In this document: in pieces, positions 9,102 through 17,064 of the stretch
How positions within the stretch are numbered: position 1 is the stretch's first letter
How the letters are laid out: every line of letters starts with the position of its first letter
From: Alphaproteobacteria bacterium
GTDB taxonomy: Bacteria; Pseudomonadota; Alphaproteobacteria; SHVW01
Reading direction: 5' to 3'
DNA: 33,249 nucleotides
Assembly: GCA_016869645.1 (NCBI GenBank)
Contig: VGDO01000046.1
Location: 1 to 33,249 of the forward strand
Program-made: the position numbers and the translations under genes
Notes under the pieces: generated by a model
Database searches by the model: none
What the model saw: only the letters and a program-made list of their open reading frames with translations
Told to the model about the DNA's origin: nothing

Positions 9102-10271
9102 CTACATCCAGCCAGTATAGATCGCCAATCCTCGCTTCTTGATCTGGCCGCCGATGACGGCGCGCTGGATCTCCGAGGTGCCTTCCCAGATGCGGTCGAC
9201 GCGCACATCGCGATAGAGGCGCTCGACCGGATTCTCGCGCATGTAGCCGCGACCGCCGAGGATCTGCAGCGCCTTGTCGACGACGCGTCCGGCCATTTCC
9301 GAGGCATAGAGCTTGACCGCGCTGGCCCGCGCATGGACGAGCTTGCGGTCGAGCCCGGCGTCGATCTCGGCGGCAACCCGGTAGACCATGCTCTTGGCCG
9401 CCATGATCTCGACCGCCATGTCGGCGATCATGAATTCGACCGCCTGGAAGTCGCGGATCGGCCGGTCGAACTGGACGCGCCCGGCGGCGTAGTCGTTGGC
9501 CACCTCCGCGGCGCGCGCTGCAGCGCCGACGCAGTTGGCGGCTATCTGCAGTCGCGCCTCGACGAACCAGTCCTTGGTCAGCTCGAAGCCCTGCCCGACG
9601 CCGCCCAGCACCTTGCCGGCGTCAAGCTCGACACGGTCGAAGACGAACTCGGGATGCTCATAGACGTAGGTATGCATGAATTTCGGCACGCGCTTGATGC
9701 GCACGCCGGGCAGGTTCTTGTCGACCAGGAACAGCGTCGGCTTGTCCGGGTCGCCATCGACATGGGCATGGACGATCAGATAATCCGAACAGTCGCCCGA
9801 GGTGACGAACCACTTCTCGCCGGACAGACGGTACTTGCCCCGCTTGAGGTCGGCGCGCGTCTTGACCATGCGCGGATCGGAGCCGGCACCCGATTCGGTG
9901 ATGGCGAAGGAGCCGCGCCGCCTGCCCTGGCAGCTCGGGATCAAATAGTCGCGGATCTGGGCCTTGGTGCCATGCTTCAACGGATCGGCCGGATGCCAGA
10001 CCACGGCCCACAAGGCGCCCGTCGCCTTGCCCAGCTGCTCGTTGATCAGCGTCTGCTCGAGCAGCGTGCAGCCCTGGCCGCCATGCTCGACGGCGTGATT
10101 GACGCCGTTGAGCCCGGCCTTGACGACGGCGCTGCGCTGGCGCCGGAGCAACGAACTGGGCAGGCGGCCCTCGTGCTCGAGCTCGACCTCGTGGGGAAAC
10201 AGCCATGTCTCGGCAAAGTCCCGGGCGCGTCTTTGCCAGGCCAGCTCGCGCGCCGACAGCTTGAGATCCAT
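9102..10271 (-). CDS. acyl-CoA dehydrogenase
   Basis: This 389-residue flavoenzyme has the three-domain acyl-CoA dehydrogenase layout: an N-terminal helical domain, a beta domain with FAITESGAGSDP, and a C-terminal helical domain. The signature QILGGRGYMRENPVERLYRDVRVDRIWEGTSEIQR supplies the probable catalytic glutamate in IWEGTSEIQ. It catalyses alpha,beta-dehydrogenation of an acyl-CoA with FAD and passes electrons to ETF. Chain length or branching specificity cannot be told. The start at 10271 is preceded by GGAGGG, which lies in the end of the upstream acyl-CoA synthetase gene. The genes are 4 bases apart and almost certainly cotranscribed, so the synthetase may generate its substrate. 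Confidence 0.93.
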   Translation of the reverse strand: MDLKLSARELAWQRRARDFAETWLFPHEVELEHEGRLPSSLLRRQRSAVVKAGLNGVNHAVEHGGQGCTLLEQTLINEQLGKATGALWAVVWHPADPLKHGTKAQIRDYLIPSCQGRRRGSFAITESGAGSDPRMVKTRADLKRGKYRLSGEKWFVTSGDCSDYLIVHAHVDGDPDKPTLFLVDKNLPGVRIKRVPKFMHTYVYEHPEFVFDRVELDAGKVLGGVGQGFELTKDWFVEARLQIAANCVGAAARAAEVANDYAAGRVQFDRPIRDFQAVEFMIADMAVEIMAAKSMVYRVAAEIDAGLDRKLVHARASAVKLYASEMAGRVVDKALQILGGRGYMRENPVERLYRDVRVDRIWEGTSEIQRAVIGGQIKKRGLAIYTGWM

Positions 10272-10275
10272 CGCT

Positions 10276-12396
10276 CTAACCCTCCGTGGTGTGCGGACGC
10301 GGCACGACCAGCGCATCGACCGCCAGGGGACCCTGCGGGCCGGCGATCAGCGGATTGACGTCCGCCTCGGCGAGGAGATCGCCGAGATCTGCCGCCAGGA
10401 TCGAGAAGCGTGCCACGGCTGCCGCCAATGCCGACAGATCGGCGGCCGGCCGGCCGCGCATGCCGTCCAGCAAAGGACGCAGCTTGAGCCGATCGAGCAT
10501 CCTGCGCGCGGTATGCTGATCGAAAGGCGCCAGCCCATAGCTTACATCGCGCAGCACTTCGATCAGCGTGCCGCCGGCGCCGATCATGACGACCGGGCCG
10601 AATTGCGGATCGACAATGAGGCCAAGCGCCAGCTCGATTCCGGCCGGCGCCATGGGTTCGACCACCGCGCGCGGGCCGAGGCGTGCCGCGATCTGCGCAT
10701 AGCCGGCGCGAAGCGCGCCCTCGTCGCGCAGCCCGAGCTGAACGCCGCCGACATCGCTCTTGTGGTGGATGCCCGGCGCGGCGGTCTTGAGCGCCACGGG
10801 ATAGCCGATCGCCGCCGCCGCCGCGATGGCCGTGTCCGCGCTGTCGACGACCTGCGCCGCAACGACGGGGATGCCGTAGTCGGCGAGCAGTGCCAGGCTG
10901 TCCGCCTCGTCGAGCGCGCGGCCGGCGGCAAGCCGTCCGCGCCACCGCGCCGACAGCGCGGGATCGGCAGAGGATGCCGTTTGGCGCGGACGCGTCAGCG
11001 CATCGCGGAATTCCAGCGCATGGCGCGCGGCGAGCAGCGCCGGCTGGGTGCCGTCGAGCACGGGAATGCCGGCGGCCATCGCGCGCCTGACCACGTCGTC
11101 ATGGCGCACGCCGCTGAAATGGGTGGCAATCAGCACGGGCTTAGTCGTTCGCGCGGCGACCGCCTTGGCCGCCTCGAGATAGCCGTCGCTCAGATAGTAG
11201 TTGTCGCGGACATCGGCGAACAGGATGCCGAGCGCCGTGTCGGGATCGTCGACCAGCGCCTGCAGGCACTCCGTGAAGATGCCAATGAAGTCATTGCCCG
11301 TTCCCCACGCATCGAGCGGGTTGTGCGGCTCCAGGCCATACTCCAGACGCTTGGCGAGACGCGCGCGTGTCCCGGCGTCAATGCGCCCGAACGGCACGCC
11401 CAAATCGGCGGCGAGATCGACCAGCATCTCGCGCTGGCCGCCGGAATCGTGGATCGTGGCGATGCCGCCCGGCGCGGCGCCGCGCTCGTGCGCCAGCAAC
11501 ATCAGGGTCGCCGCCATCTCGTCCTCGGTCTCGACGCGGATGACGCCGTAGCGGTCGAAGAGCGCGAGATAGGCCGCATCGTTGCCGGCAATCGCGCCGG
11601 TATGGCTGAGCGCCAGCTTGCGGCTCTCATCCGTCCGTCCGATCTTCAGCACGACGACGGGGATCCGGCGCCGGCTTGCCTTGTCGAGTGCCGCGACGAA
11701 GCGGCCGGGATCGCGCACCGTCTCCAGGAACAAACCGACCACCCGCGTTGCCGGCTGATCGAGCGCGTAGTCGAGATAGTCGGCGACCGTCGTGACGAGC
11801 TCGTTGCCCGGATTGACCACGAGGTTGTAGCGCAGCCGCGGGTCGTTATGGGCGAGCGCGCCGAACACCGAGCCCGACTGCGCAATGAACGCGATATTTC
11901 CCGGCACGGGCTGGCGCGGACTGGGAAAGCCGCAGATCCACACCCGGCTCTCGTCGTTGTAGTAGCCCATGCAGTTGACGCCGCACACCGGCATGTCCGC
12001 CGCACGCGCCTTCGCGCGCAGGCGCTCGATCAGCGGTGGGTTGGCGTCATCCTCGAGATAGCCGCTGGCGAAGACGACGGCGGCGCGTGCGCTGGCCGCG
12101 ATCGCGGCGTCGAGCGTCTCCTCCAGCCGCGCATTGGCAACCGACAGGACCGCGAGATCGACCGGCGCCGGCAGGCGGTCGAGCGCGGGCAGGCAGGGAA
12201 AACCCTCGACTTCCTGGTATTTCGGATTGATGCCCCAGACCTGTCCGTCGAAGCCGGCGCGCTTGATGATGCGGAGCATGTCGTGACCCGGCGTGTTGGG
12301 CCGGGGCGAGGCGCCGACAAAGGCGATCGAGCGGGGGGCCAGCAGCGGCGTCAGGCGGTGAGGCGTCGATGCAACCATGGACGTCACGCTGGACAC
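10276..12396 (-). CDS. NDP-forming acyl-CoA synthetase (acetate--CoA ligase family)
   Basis: This 706-residue single-chain enzyme fuses the alpha and beta parts of the NDP-forming acyl-CoA ligase superfamily. An N-terminal CoA-binding Rossmann domain (LAPRSIAFVGASPRPNTPGHD) comes first. Succinyl-CoA-synthetase-like domains follow, with the probable phosphohistidine loop ALSHTGAIAGNDAAY. A C-terminal ATP-grasp domain contains YPVALKTAAPGIHHKSDVGGV. The family interconverts acyl-CoA plus ADP and phosphate with acid, CoA and ATP. Some members act in degradation of aromatic or branched acids, but the substrate here is unknown. An alternative Met lies six codons downstream. It is followed after 4 bases by the acyl-CoA dehydrogenase and preceded by the ABC ATPase gene with a 42-base gap. 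Confidence 0.92.
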   Translation of the reverse strand: MSSVTSMVASTPHRLTPLLAPRSIAFVGASPRPNTPGHDMLRIIKRAGFDGQVWGINPKYQEVEGFPCLPALDRLPAPVDLAVLSVANARLEETLDAAIAASARAAVVFASGYLEDDANPPLIERLRAKARAADMPVCGVNCMGYYNDESRVWICGFPSPRQPVPGNIAFIAQSGSVFGALAHNDPRLRYNLVVNPGNELVTTVADYLDYALDQPATRVVGLFLETVRDPGRFVAALDKASRRRIPVVVLKIGRTDESRKLALSHTGAIAGNDAAYLALFDRYGVIRVETEDEMAATLMLLAHERGAAPGGIATIHDSGGQREMLVDLAADLGVPFGRIDAGTRARLAKRLEYGLEPHNPLDAWGTGNDFIGIFTECLQALVDDPDTALGILFADVRDNYYLSDGYLEAAKAVAARTTKPVLIATHFSGVRHDDVVRRAMAAGIPVLDGTQPALLAARHALEFRDALTRPRQTASSADPALSARWRGRLAAGRALDEADSLALLADYGIPVVAAQVVDSADTAIAAAAAIGYPVALKTAAPGIHHKSDVGGVQLGLRDEGALRAGYAQIAARLGPRAVVEPMAPAGIELALGLIVDPQFGPVVMIGAGGTLIEVLRDVSYGLAPFDQHTARRMLDRLKLRPLLDGMRGRPAADLSALAAAVARFSILAADLGDLLAEADVNPLIAGPQGPLAVDALVVPRPHTTEG

Positions 12397-12438
12397 GTGG
12401 TCCGCCGCGCGCGGACCGGCAGGCGGTTCACCGGGGAT

Positions 12439-13536
12439 TCACTCAGGGGGCTCGGCTGCGCGCGCAGCGGTTCCGGTGCCGGGCAGGACGCGCACGCGGT
12501 CGGCCGCCCAGCCGACGCCCACCTTGGCATCCTCGGGCGCGCCCAGTCGCGCCAGGCGCCGGCACCAGAACTCCTGGCCATTGGCGAGTCTGATCCGGAT
12601 CGCCACCAGGTCACCCAGATAGACGACCTCCTCGACCTGCGCCGGCCACCCCGCCCCTGCGCCATCGACGACGACGTCCTCGGGCCGGACCAGAGCCGAC
12701 GCTTCGGCGCCGACCGACAGACCCGCGGCCGCGATACCGTCGACCGCGCCGAGAAGCGGCACGACGAGGCGGGCACGCGCGCCATCGAGCGCTTCGACGC
12801 GTCCCTCGAGCAGGTTCGATTCGCCGAGGAAGCTGGCGACGAAGACGTCGGCCGGCCGCTCGTAGAGCTCGCGGGCCGTGCCGAGCTGGGCGATCCGGCC
12901 CTCGCGCATCACCCCGATGCGGTCGGACATGACCAGCGCCTCTTCCTGGTCATGGGTGACGTAGATCGTCGTGCGGCCGAGCTCGCGATGCAGCCGGCGG
13001 ATCTCGAGCTGCACGTGCTTGCGCAGCTGGCGGTCGAGCGCACCCAACGGCTCATCCATCAGCAGAACATCAGGCTCGATGATAAGCGCGCGCGCCAGCG
13101 CCACGCGTTGCTGCTGTCCGCCCGAGAGCTCGCGGATGGCGCGCCCGCCATAACCCTCGAGCCGCACCAACGCCAGCGTATCGCCGACGCGGCGCTTGAT
13201 CTCATCGGCCGGACGGCCGCGCGCCGACAGCCCATAGGCGATGTTGTCGGCGACCGACAGGTGGGGAAACAGCGCATAGTTCTGGAACACCATGCCGATG
13301 TTGCGCCGTCGCGCCGGCAGATCGGTCACGTCGCGGCCGCCGATCAGCACACGGCCTCCGCTCGGCGGGATATAGCCGGCGGCTATGTTGAGCAGTGTCG
13401 TCTTGCCCGAGCCCGATGGGCCCAGCAGCGTGAGGAACTCGCCGGCCGCGACGTCGAGGTCGGTCGGCCGCAGCGCCTCGATGATGCCGAATGACTTGGC
13501 GATCGCCCGGAACGCGACGGAGAGTGCTGCCGTCAT
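12439..13536 (-). CDS. ABC transporter ATP-binding protein, PotA-like
   Basis: This is a 365-residue ATPase of the spermidine/putrescine, iron or sulfate importer type. Walker A is GPSGSGKTTLL near residue 40, the Q-loop is VFQNYALFPHLSV, and the signature is LSGGQQQRVALARAL. Walker B is VLLMDEPLGALD and the switch His is in YVTHDQEEAL. The C-terminal third is a TOBE_2-like regulatory domain (LVRPEDVVVDG...YLGDLVAIRIRL). It would power a type I importer at the cytoplasmic face of the inner membrane. No permease or substrate-binding protein gene lies in the window, so the transporter is incomplete here. It begins 3 bases after the FAD oxidoreductase stop, which suggests coupling. Confidence 0.93.
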   Translation of the reverse strand: MTAALSVAFRAIAKSFGIIEALRPTDLDVAAGEFLTLLGPSGSGKTTLLNIAAGYIPPSGGRVLIGGRDVTDLPARRRNIGMVFQNYALFPHLSVADNIAYGLSARGRPADEIKRRVGDTLALVRLEGYGGRAIRELSGGQQQRVALARALIIEPDVLLMDEPLGALDRQLRKHVQLEIRRLHRELGRTTIYVTHDQEEALVMSDRIGVMREGRIAQLGTARELYERPADVFVASFLGESNLLEGRVEALDGARARLVVPLLGAVDGIAAAGLSVGAEASALVRPEDVVVDGAGAGWPAQVEEVVYLGDLVAIRIRLANGQEFWCRRLARLGAPEDAKVGVGWAADRVRVLPGTGTAARAAEPPE

Positions 13537-13539
13537 CGC

Positions 13540-15123
13540 TCAGCCACCCACGTCCTTGAGGATCTCGTGCGCGGCGTTGTGCCCTGGCAGGCCGGACACG
13601 CCGCCGCCCGGGTGCGTCGAGGACCCGCACTGATAGAGGCCCGGAATCGGGCTGCGATAGTCGGCATAGCCCGGCACGGGGCGCATCATGAAGATCTGAT
13701 CGAGCGCCAGCTCGCCGTGGAAGATGTGTCCTTGCGGCAGACCGATCTTCGCCTCGAGATCGGGCGGGGTCAGGATCTGCTTATGGATGATGGCGCCCTT
13801 CACGTTCGGCGCGTACTCGGCCAGCGTGTCGATCGCAGTGTCGAACAGCCTGTCGCGCTGCTCCTCCCAATTCGTGCCCTTGAGCGCATAGGGCGCATGA
13901 CCGCCAAACAGGTTGATCACGTATTTGCCCTTGGGCGCCAGGCTGTCGTCGACGATCGAGGGCGCCACCGGCGTCATGAACGGCCGCGCCGAGAAGCGTC
14001 CGTACTTGGCATCGTCATAGGCGCGCTCGAGATATTCCATGCTCGGCGCGATATGGACATAGGTCGGATAGTCGAAGCCGGCCTTCGCGGCATCGAAGGC
14101 TGTGTAGCGCGGCGGCTCATCCATCGCGAGATTGATCTTGAAGGCGGTCGAGAAGGTTCGGTAGCGCGCCAGGTCGGCGAGGAACTCGTCGGACAGATGG
14201 CGCCTGTCGACCAGCTTCTGGAACGTTGTTTTGGCGTCGACATTGGAGACGACGATCTTGCCGCGCACCTCCTCGCCCGAGGCGAGGCGCACGCCGGCCG
14301 CGCGGCCGCCCTCGACGATCACGTCCGCGATCGCGGCATCGGTGCGGATGACCGCACCCTTCTCGCGCGCCGCACCGGCAATCGCGTTGGAGATGGCGCC
14401 CATGCCGCCGCGCACGAAGCCCCAGCCGCCCGCGCCCGCGTGCTCGCCCAGCATGTGGTGGAGCAGCACATAGGCCGAGCCCGGCGAGCGGGGTCCGACG
14501 AATGTGCCGATGCTGGCGTAGTAGGCGAGCACTGTCTTGATTGCGTCGGACTCGAACCAGCCGTCGAGATAGTCGCCGACGCTCTGGGTCAACAGATCGG
14601 CGAAGCGGAACAGCTTTCCGCCGATGCGCCGAAAGCGCCATAGCAGCAGGGCCGTGTCCCTGATGTCCTTCCAGCGCCGGCCGACCGGATTGGGCGGCGT
14701 GACCCAGAACAGCTCGCGCACGAGCTTCGCCGCCTCCTGCAGCTCGCGATCGAACGCCGGATACGCTTCGGCATCGCGCCACGAGAAGCGCGCGATCTCG
14801 GCGCAGGTCTTCTTCAGATCGTCATAGAAGAAGATGTGATCGCCATTGGCCAGCGGATTGAACAGCGCGTTGGCCGGCAGCACCTGATAGCCGTGCCGCG
14901 CCAGCTCGAGCTCGCGGATGATACGCGGATTGAGCCAGCTCATGACGTAGGACGCGACCGACACGCGGTAGCCTGGCCAGACCTCCTCGGTCACCGCCGC
15001 GCCGCCGATCACGCTCCGGCGCTCGAGCACGCAGACCTTGAGACCGCTGCGCGCCAGATAGGCGGCGCATGTCAGGCCGTTGTGCCCGGCGCCGATGATC
15101 ACCGCGTCGAAGGTGTCGGCCAT
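13540..15123 (-). CDS. NAD(P)/FAD-dependent oxidoreductase, PYROXD2-like (phytoene desaturase superfamily)
   Basis: This 527-residue protein begins with a dinucleotide-binding fold (DAVIIGAGHNGLTCAAYLARSG, residues 6-27) followed by ERRSVIGGAA. This is the FAD-binding entrance of the phytoene desaturase/amine oxidase superfamily. The C-terminal FAD motif is IPGLYQCGSSTHPGGGVSGLPGHNAA. Overall it resembles PYROXD2-type proteins (COG1233) more than carotenoid desaturases, and no carotenoid gene is near. The reaction is unknown. It lies 11 bases after the pyrophosphatase gene and 3 bases before the ABC ATPase gene, so it appears to be the second gene of a multi-gene minus-strand transcript. Confidence 0.9.
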   Translation of the reverse strand: MADTFDAVIIGAGHNGLTCAAYLARSGLKVCVLERRSVIGGAAVTEEVWPGYRVSVASYVMSWLNPRIIRELELARHGYQVLPANALFNPLANGDHIFFYDDLKKTCAEIARFSWRDAEAYPAFDRELQEAAKLVRELFWVTPPNPVGRRWKDIRDTALLLWRFRRIGGKLFRFADLLTQSVGDYLDGWFESDAIKTVLAYYASIGTFVGPRSPGSAYVLLHHMLGEHAGAGGWGFVRGGMGAISNAIAGAAREKGAVIRTDAAIADVIVEGGRAAGVRLASGEEVRGKIVVSNVDAKTTFQKLVDRRHLSDEFLADLARYRTFSTAFKINLAMDEPPRYTAFDAAKAGFDYPTYVHIAPSMEYLERAYDDAKYGRFSARPFMTPVAPSIVDDSLAPKGKYVINLFGGHAPYALKGTNWEEQRDRLFDTAIDTLAEYAPNVKGAIIHKQILTPPDLEAKIGLPQGHIFHGELALDQIFMMRPVPGYADYRSPIPGLYQCGSSTHPGGGVSGLPGHNAAHEILKDVGG

Positions 15124-15134
15124 GACGGATCAGC

Positions 15135-15686
15135 TCAGGTCTTCTTCCGGCGCCGCGCCGGCCTTTGGGCCCGCGCGATCGCCGCGCCGATCATCGCACA
15201 GGCCTCCTTGGCGTTGCCCCAGCGTTTGACTTTCACCCATTTGCCCTTCTCCAGGTCCTTGTAGTGAGTGAAGAAGTGCGCGATCTGGTCAAGCAGGATG
15301 CGCGGCAGCTCGCGGTAGGAGCGGATATTCGTGTAGTAGGGATGAAGCGCATCGACCGGCACCGCGATCAGTTTCTCGTCGCCACCGGCTTCGTCCTCCA
15401 TCAACAGCACGCCGATCGGCCGCGAACGCACGACGGCGCCGGGCACGACCGGAACCGGGCCGACAACGAGGATGTCGATCGGGTCGCCATCATCGCCCAG
15501 CGTGTGCGGCACGAAACCGTAGTTCGCCGGATAGTACATGGCAGTATGAAGGAACCGATCGACGAACATCGCGCCCGACGCCTTGTCGATCTCGTACTTC
15601 ACCGGCGATCCGCCCATGGGGATTTCGATGACGACGTTGACGTCGCGCGGCGGGTCCCGCCCGATCGGGATCTTCGAAATGTCCAT
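15135..15686 (-). CDS. ppa: inorganic pyrophosphatase (family I)
   Basis: This 183-residue soluble enzyme hydrolyses pyrophosphate to two phosphates with Mg2+. Family I landmarks are present: [42 protein letters not shown] (the acidic metal-binding D-x-D-P-x-D set) and [19 protein letters not shown]. The C-terminus ends in a basic ARRRKKT tail. The chosen start aligns with the usual family start. An alternative ATG 13 codons upstream (15725) has a better-spaced AAGG and would add a short extension, so the start is not certain. The gene precedes the PYROXD2-like gene by 11 bases. The 107 bases upstream hold no clear promoter. Confidence 0.95.
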   Translation of the reverse strand: MDISKIPIGRDPPRDVNVVIEIPMGGSPVKYEIDKASGAMFVDRFLHTAMYYPANYGFVPHTLGDDGDPIDILVVGPVPVVPGAVVRSRPIGVLLMEDEAGGDEKLIAVPVDALHPYYTNIRSYRELPRILLDQIAHFFTHYKDLEKGKWVKVKRWGNAKEACAMIGAAIARAQRPARRRKKT

Positions 15687-15793
15687 TGTTCCGCGCTGCC
15701 CCCCCTTGGTCGGCGCGAAGGCCATGTTGCCTTCAGGGGACGGAGAACGCCAAGCAGAATCGGCAGTGCGCGGGGCGCTTGTGGCAGCGGCTC

Positions 15794-15949
15794 CTAGGCA
15801 GAAGGATTGGCGCTGCCGCGCTTGCGCTTGCTGTGCGACCGGCTGCCGCCCCCTCTGGCGGTGATGTCGCGTTGCGGAACCGGCTTCGACCTGGCCGTGC
15901 GCAATCGGACCTTGGCGCGTTGCTGGTCGTTGGTCGGCTTCTTCGCCAT
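15794..15949 (-). CDS. small basic hypothetical protein
   Basis: This 51-residue protein is very rich in Lys, Arg and Ser ([21 protein letters not shown]... ending [17 protein letters not shown]). GGAAGA lies about 7 bases upstream of the ATG at 15949. A Met five codons earlier is also possible. No family is recognised. Its composition would suit a nucleic-acid-binding or ribosome-associated peptide, but that is only a guess. It lies between the pyrophosphatase and the cbb3 assembly genes on the same strand. It is short enough that it could be a chance frame. Confidence 0.45.
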   Translation of the reverse strand: MAKKPTNDQQRAKVRLRTARSKPVPQRDITARGGGSRSHSKRKRGSANPSA

Positions 15950-16058
15950 GGGCTGATCTTCCATGCGTGATGGATGTCGAGGAAACGACCATGGCGCAAC
16001 GATCTTGGCCACGCATCGTTCCGCACGGACCAGACTGGTTCCGCATCCGCCGCGACGC

Positions 16059-16081
16059 AAAACCCCGCATCCGTCAGCGGG
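16059..16081 (-). terminator. candidate Rho-independent terminator after the cbb3 locus
   Basis: Read on the minus strand, CCCGC, an 8-base loop, GCGGG and then GTTTT form a short hairpin with a T-run. It begins 43 bases beyond the stop of the TauE-like gene, the right place to end the ccoGHIS transcript. The stem is only 5 bp, so confidence is limited. Confidence 0.4.
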
Positions 16082-16123
16082 CGGAGTACGCCACGCAGAT
16101 TGGTCGGTCCGCCGGCGCCGGGC

Positions 16124-16906
16124 TCAGGTCGACACTGTCTGCCAGGCGAGCCAAGCCAGCATGGCGCTGTTGGCCAGCAGAAGCGCCGGCGTCGCGCGGG
16201 CAATGCCGGGACGCCAGGCCGGTGGCATGAGCAGGCCGCTCCAGCCGATCGCAACCAGAGCCGGCATCGTGCCGAGCGCAAAGGCGAGCATGCCCAACGC
16301 GGCGAGCCCGAATTCGCCCGTCGACGCCACGGCCAGGAGAGCGGCGTAGACCAGCCCGCATGGAATGAAACCAAGCGCCAGGCCCAGCGCATAGCCGCGC
16401 CAGCCCAACGGCGAATTGGCGAACGGCCGGGCAAGACGCGCAATCACGGCAGCCGGGCCAACCATCGACCTCTGACGGATGCGGAGCGCGATGCCAAGCC
16501 GCGACGCGGCGGCAAGGGCAATGACGAGTGCAGCGGCCAGGAGCGCCGCAGCGCCGAGCCAGTCAGCCCCGATGACACCGCCGGTTCGTCCGAGGGCCGC
16601 TGCTGCGACCATGCCCAGGACCACATAGGTGGTGGCGCGTCCGAGGTGATAGGGCAGCAACGCCGCACCGGCAAAGCGGTGGAATTCGCCCATGCGCGCG
16701 GCCGGGACCGCGGCCAGCCGCGATGCGGCCTGGCCCAGGACAAAGGGACCGCACATGCCGGTGCAATGCGTCGCGCCGCCGATCAGGCCGGTCAGGAACA
16801 GTGTGCCGATCAGCGCCAAGCCGGCGGTGCCGAGCTCCGCGGCGACCGCCTGACAGGCCGCCAGTCCAGAGGCGAGGATGGCGACCAGCGCACCTTCGCC
16901 GGTCAT
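16124..16906 (-). CDS. TauE/SafE-family (UreH-like) membrane protein of the cbb3 assembly cluster
   Basis: This 260-residue polytopic inner-membrane protein has about six hydrophobic segments. It carries the paired motifs HCTGMCGPFVLG near residue 47 and GFIPCGLVYAALL in the second half. These Cys-containing motifs mark the UreH-like transmembrane domain (DsbD_2/TauE-SafE annotation) found in many cbb3 gene clusters, where a part in copper delivery or maturation has been suggested. The ATG overlaps the ccoS stop in an ATGA, which indicates translational coupling. It is the last gene of the oxidase assembly run. The metal-handling role is inference from the cysteines and context. Confidence 0.85.
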   Translation of the reverse strand: MTGEGALVAILASGLAACQAVAAELGTAGLALIGTLFLTGLIGGATHCTGMCGPFVLGQAASRLAAVPAARMGEFHRFAGAALLPYHLGRATTYVVLGMVAAAALGRTGGVIGADWLGAAALLAAALVIALAAASRLGIALRIRQRSMVGPAAVIARLARPFANSPLGWRGYALGLALGFIPCGLVYAALLAVASTGEFGLAALGMLAFALGTMPALVAIGWSGLLMPPAWRPGIARATPALLLANSAMLAWLAWQTVST

Positions 16907-17064
16907 CGCGGCGGCCCAGGTCGCCGGTCGTCGTCAAACAGGATGCGATGCGCCGCGCCGTCCAGGTCGTCGTACTGCCCATGGCGCAGCGACCAGAGGA
17001 ACGCAGCCAGGCCGAGCACGCCCAGCATCAACGCGATCGGGATCAGCACGGCGAGCACGGTCAT
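16903..17064 (-). CDS. ccoS: cbb3-type cytochrome oxidase assembly protein CcoS
   Basis: This 53-residue protein has one N-terminal transmembrane helix (VLAVLIPIALMLGVLGLAAFLWSL) followed by RHGQYDDLDGAAHRILFDDD, the characteristic CcoS sequence. CcoS is needed for cofactor insertion into the cbb3 oxidase in the inner membrane. The Met at 17064 is chosen because it matches the family start and its ATG overlaps the ccoI stop in an ATGA. The upstream in-frame Met would give an atypical extension. The stop overlaps the start of the TauE-like gene in the same way. Confidence 0.95.
   Translation of the reverse strand: MTVLAVLIPIALMLGVLGLAAFLWSLRHGQYDDLDGAAHRILFDDDRRPGPPR

Noticed and set aside
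10099..13494. Plus-strand open frame of over 1100 codons
   Set aside because: It is antisense to the acyl-CoA dehydrogenase, acyl-CoA synthetase and ABC ATPase genes, all of which have full family motifs. Its translation has a low-complexity Arg/Ala/Asp composition typical of shadows.
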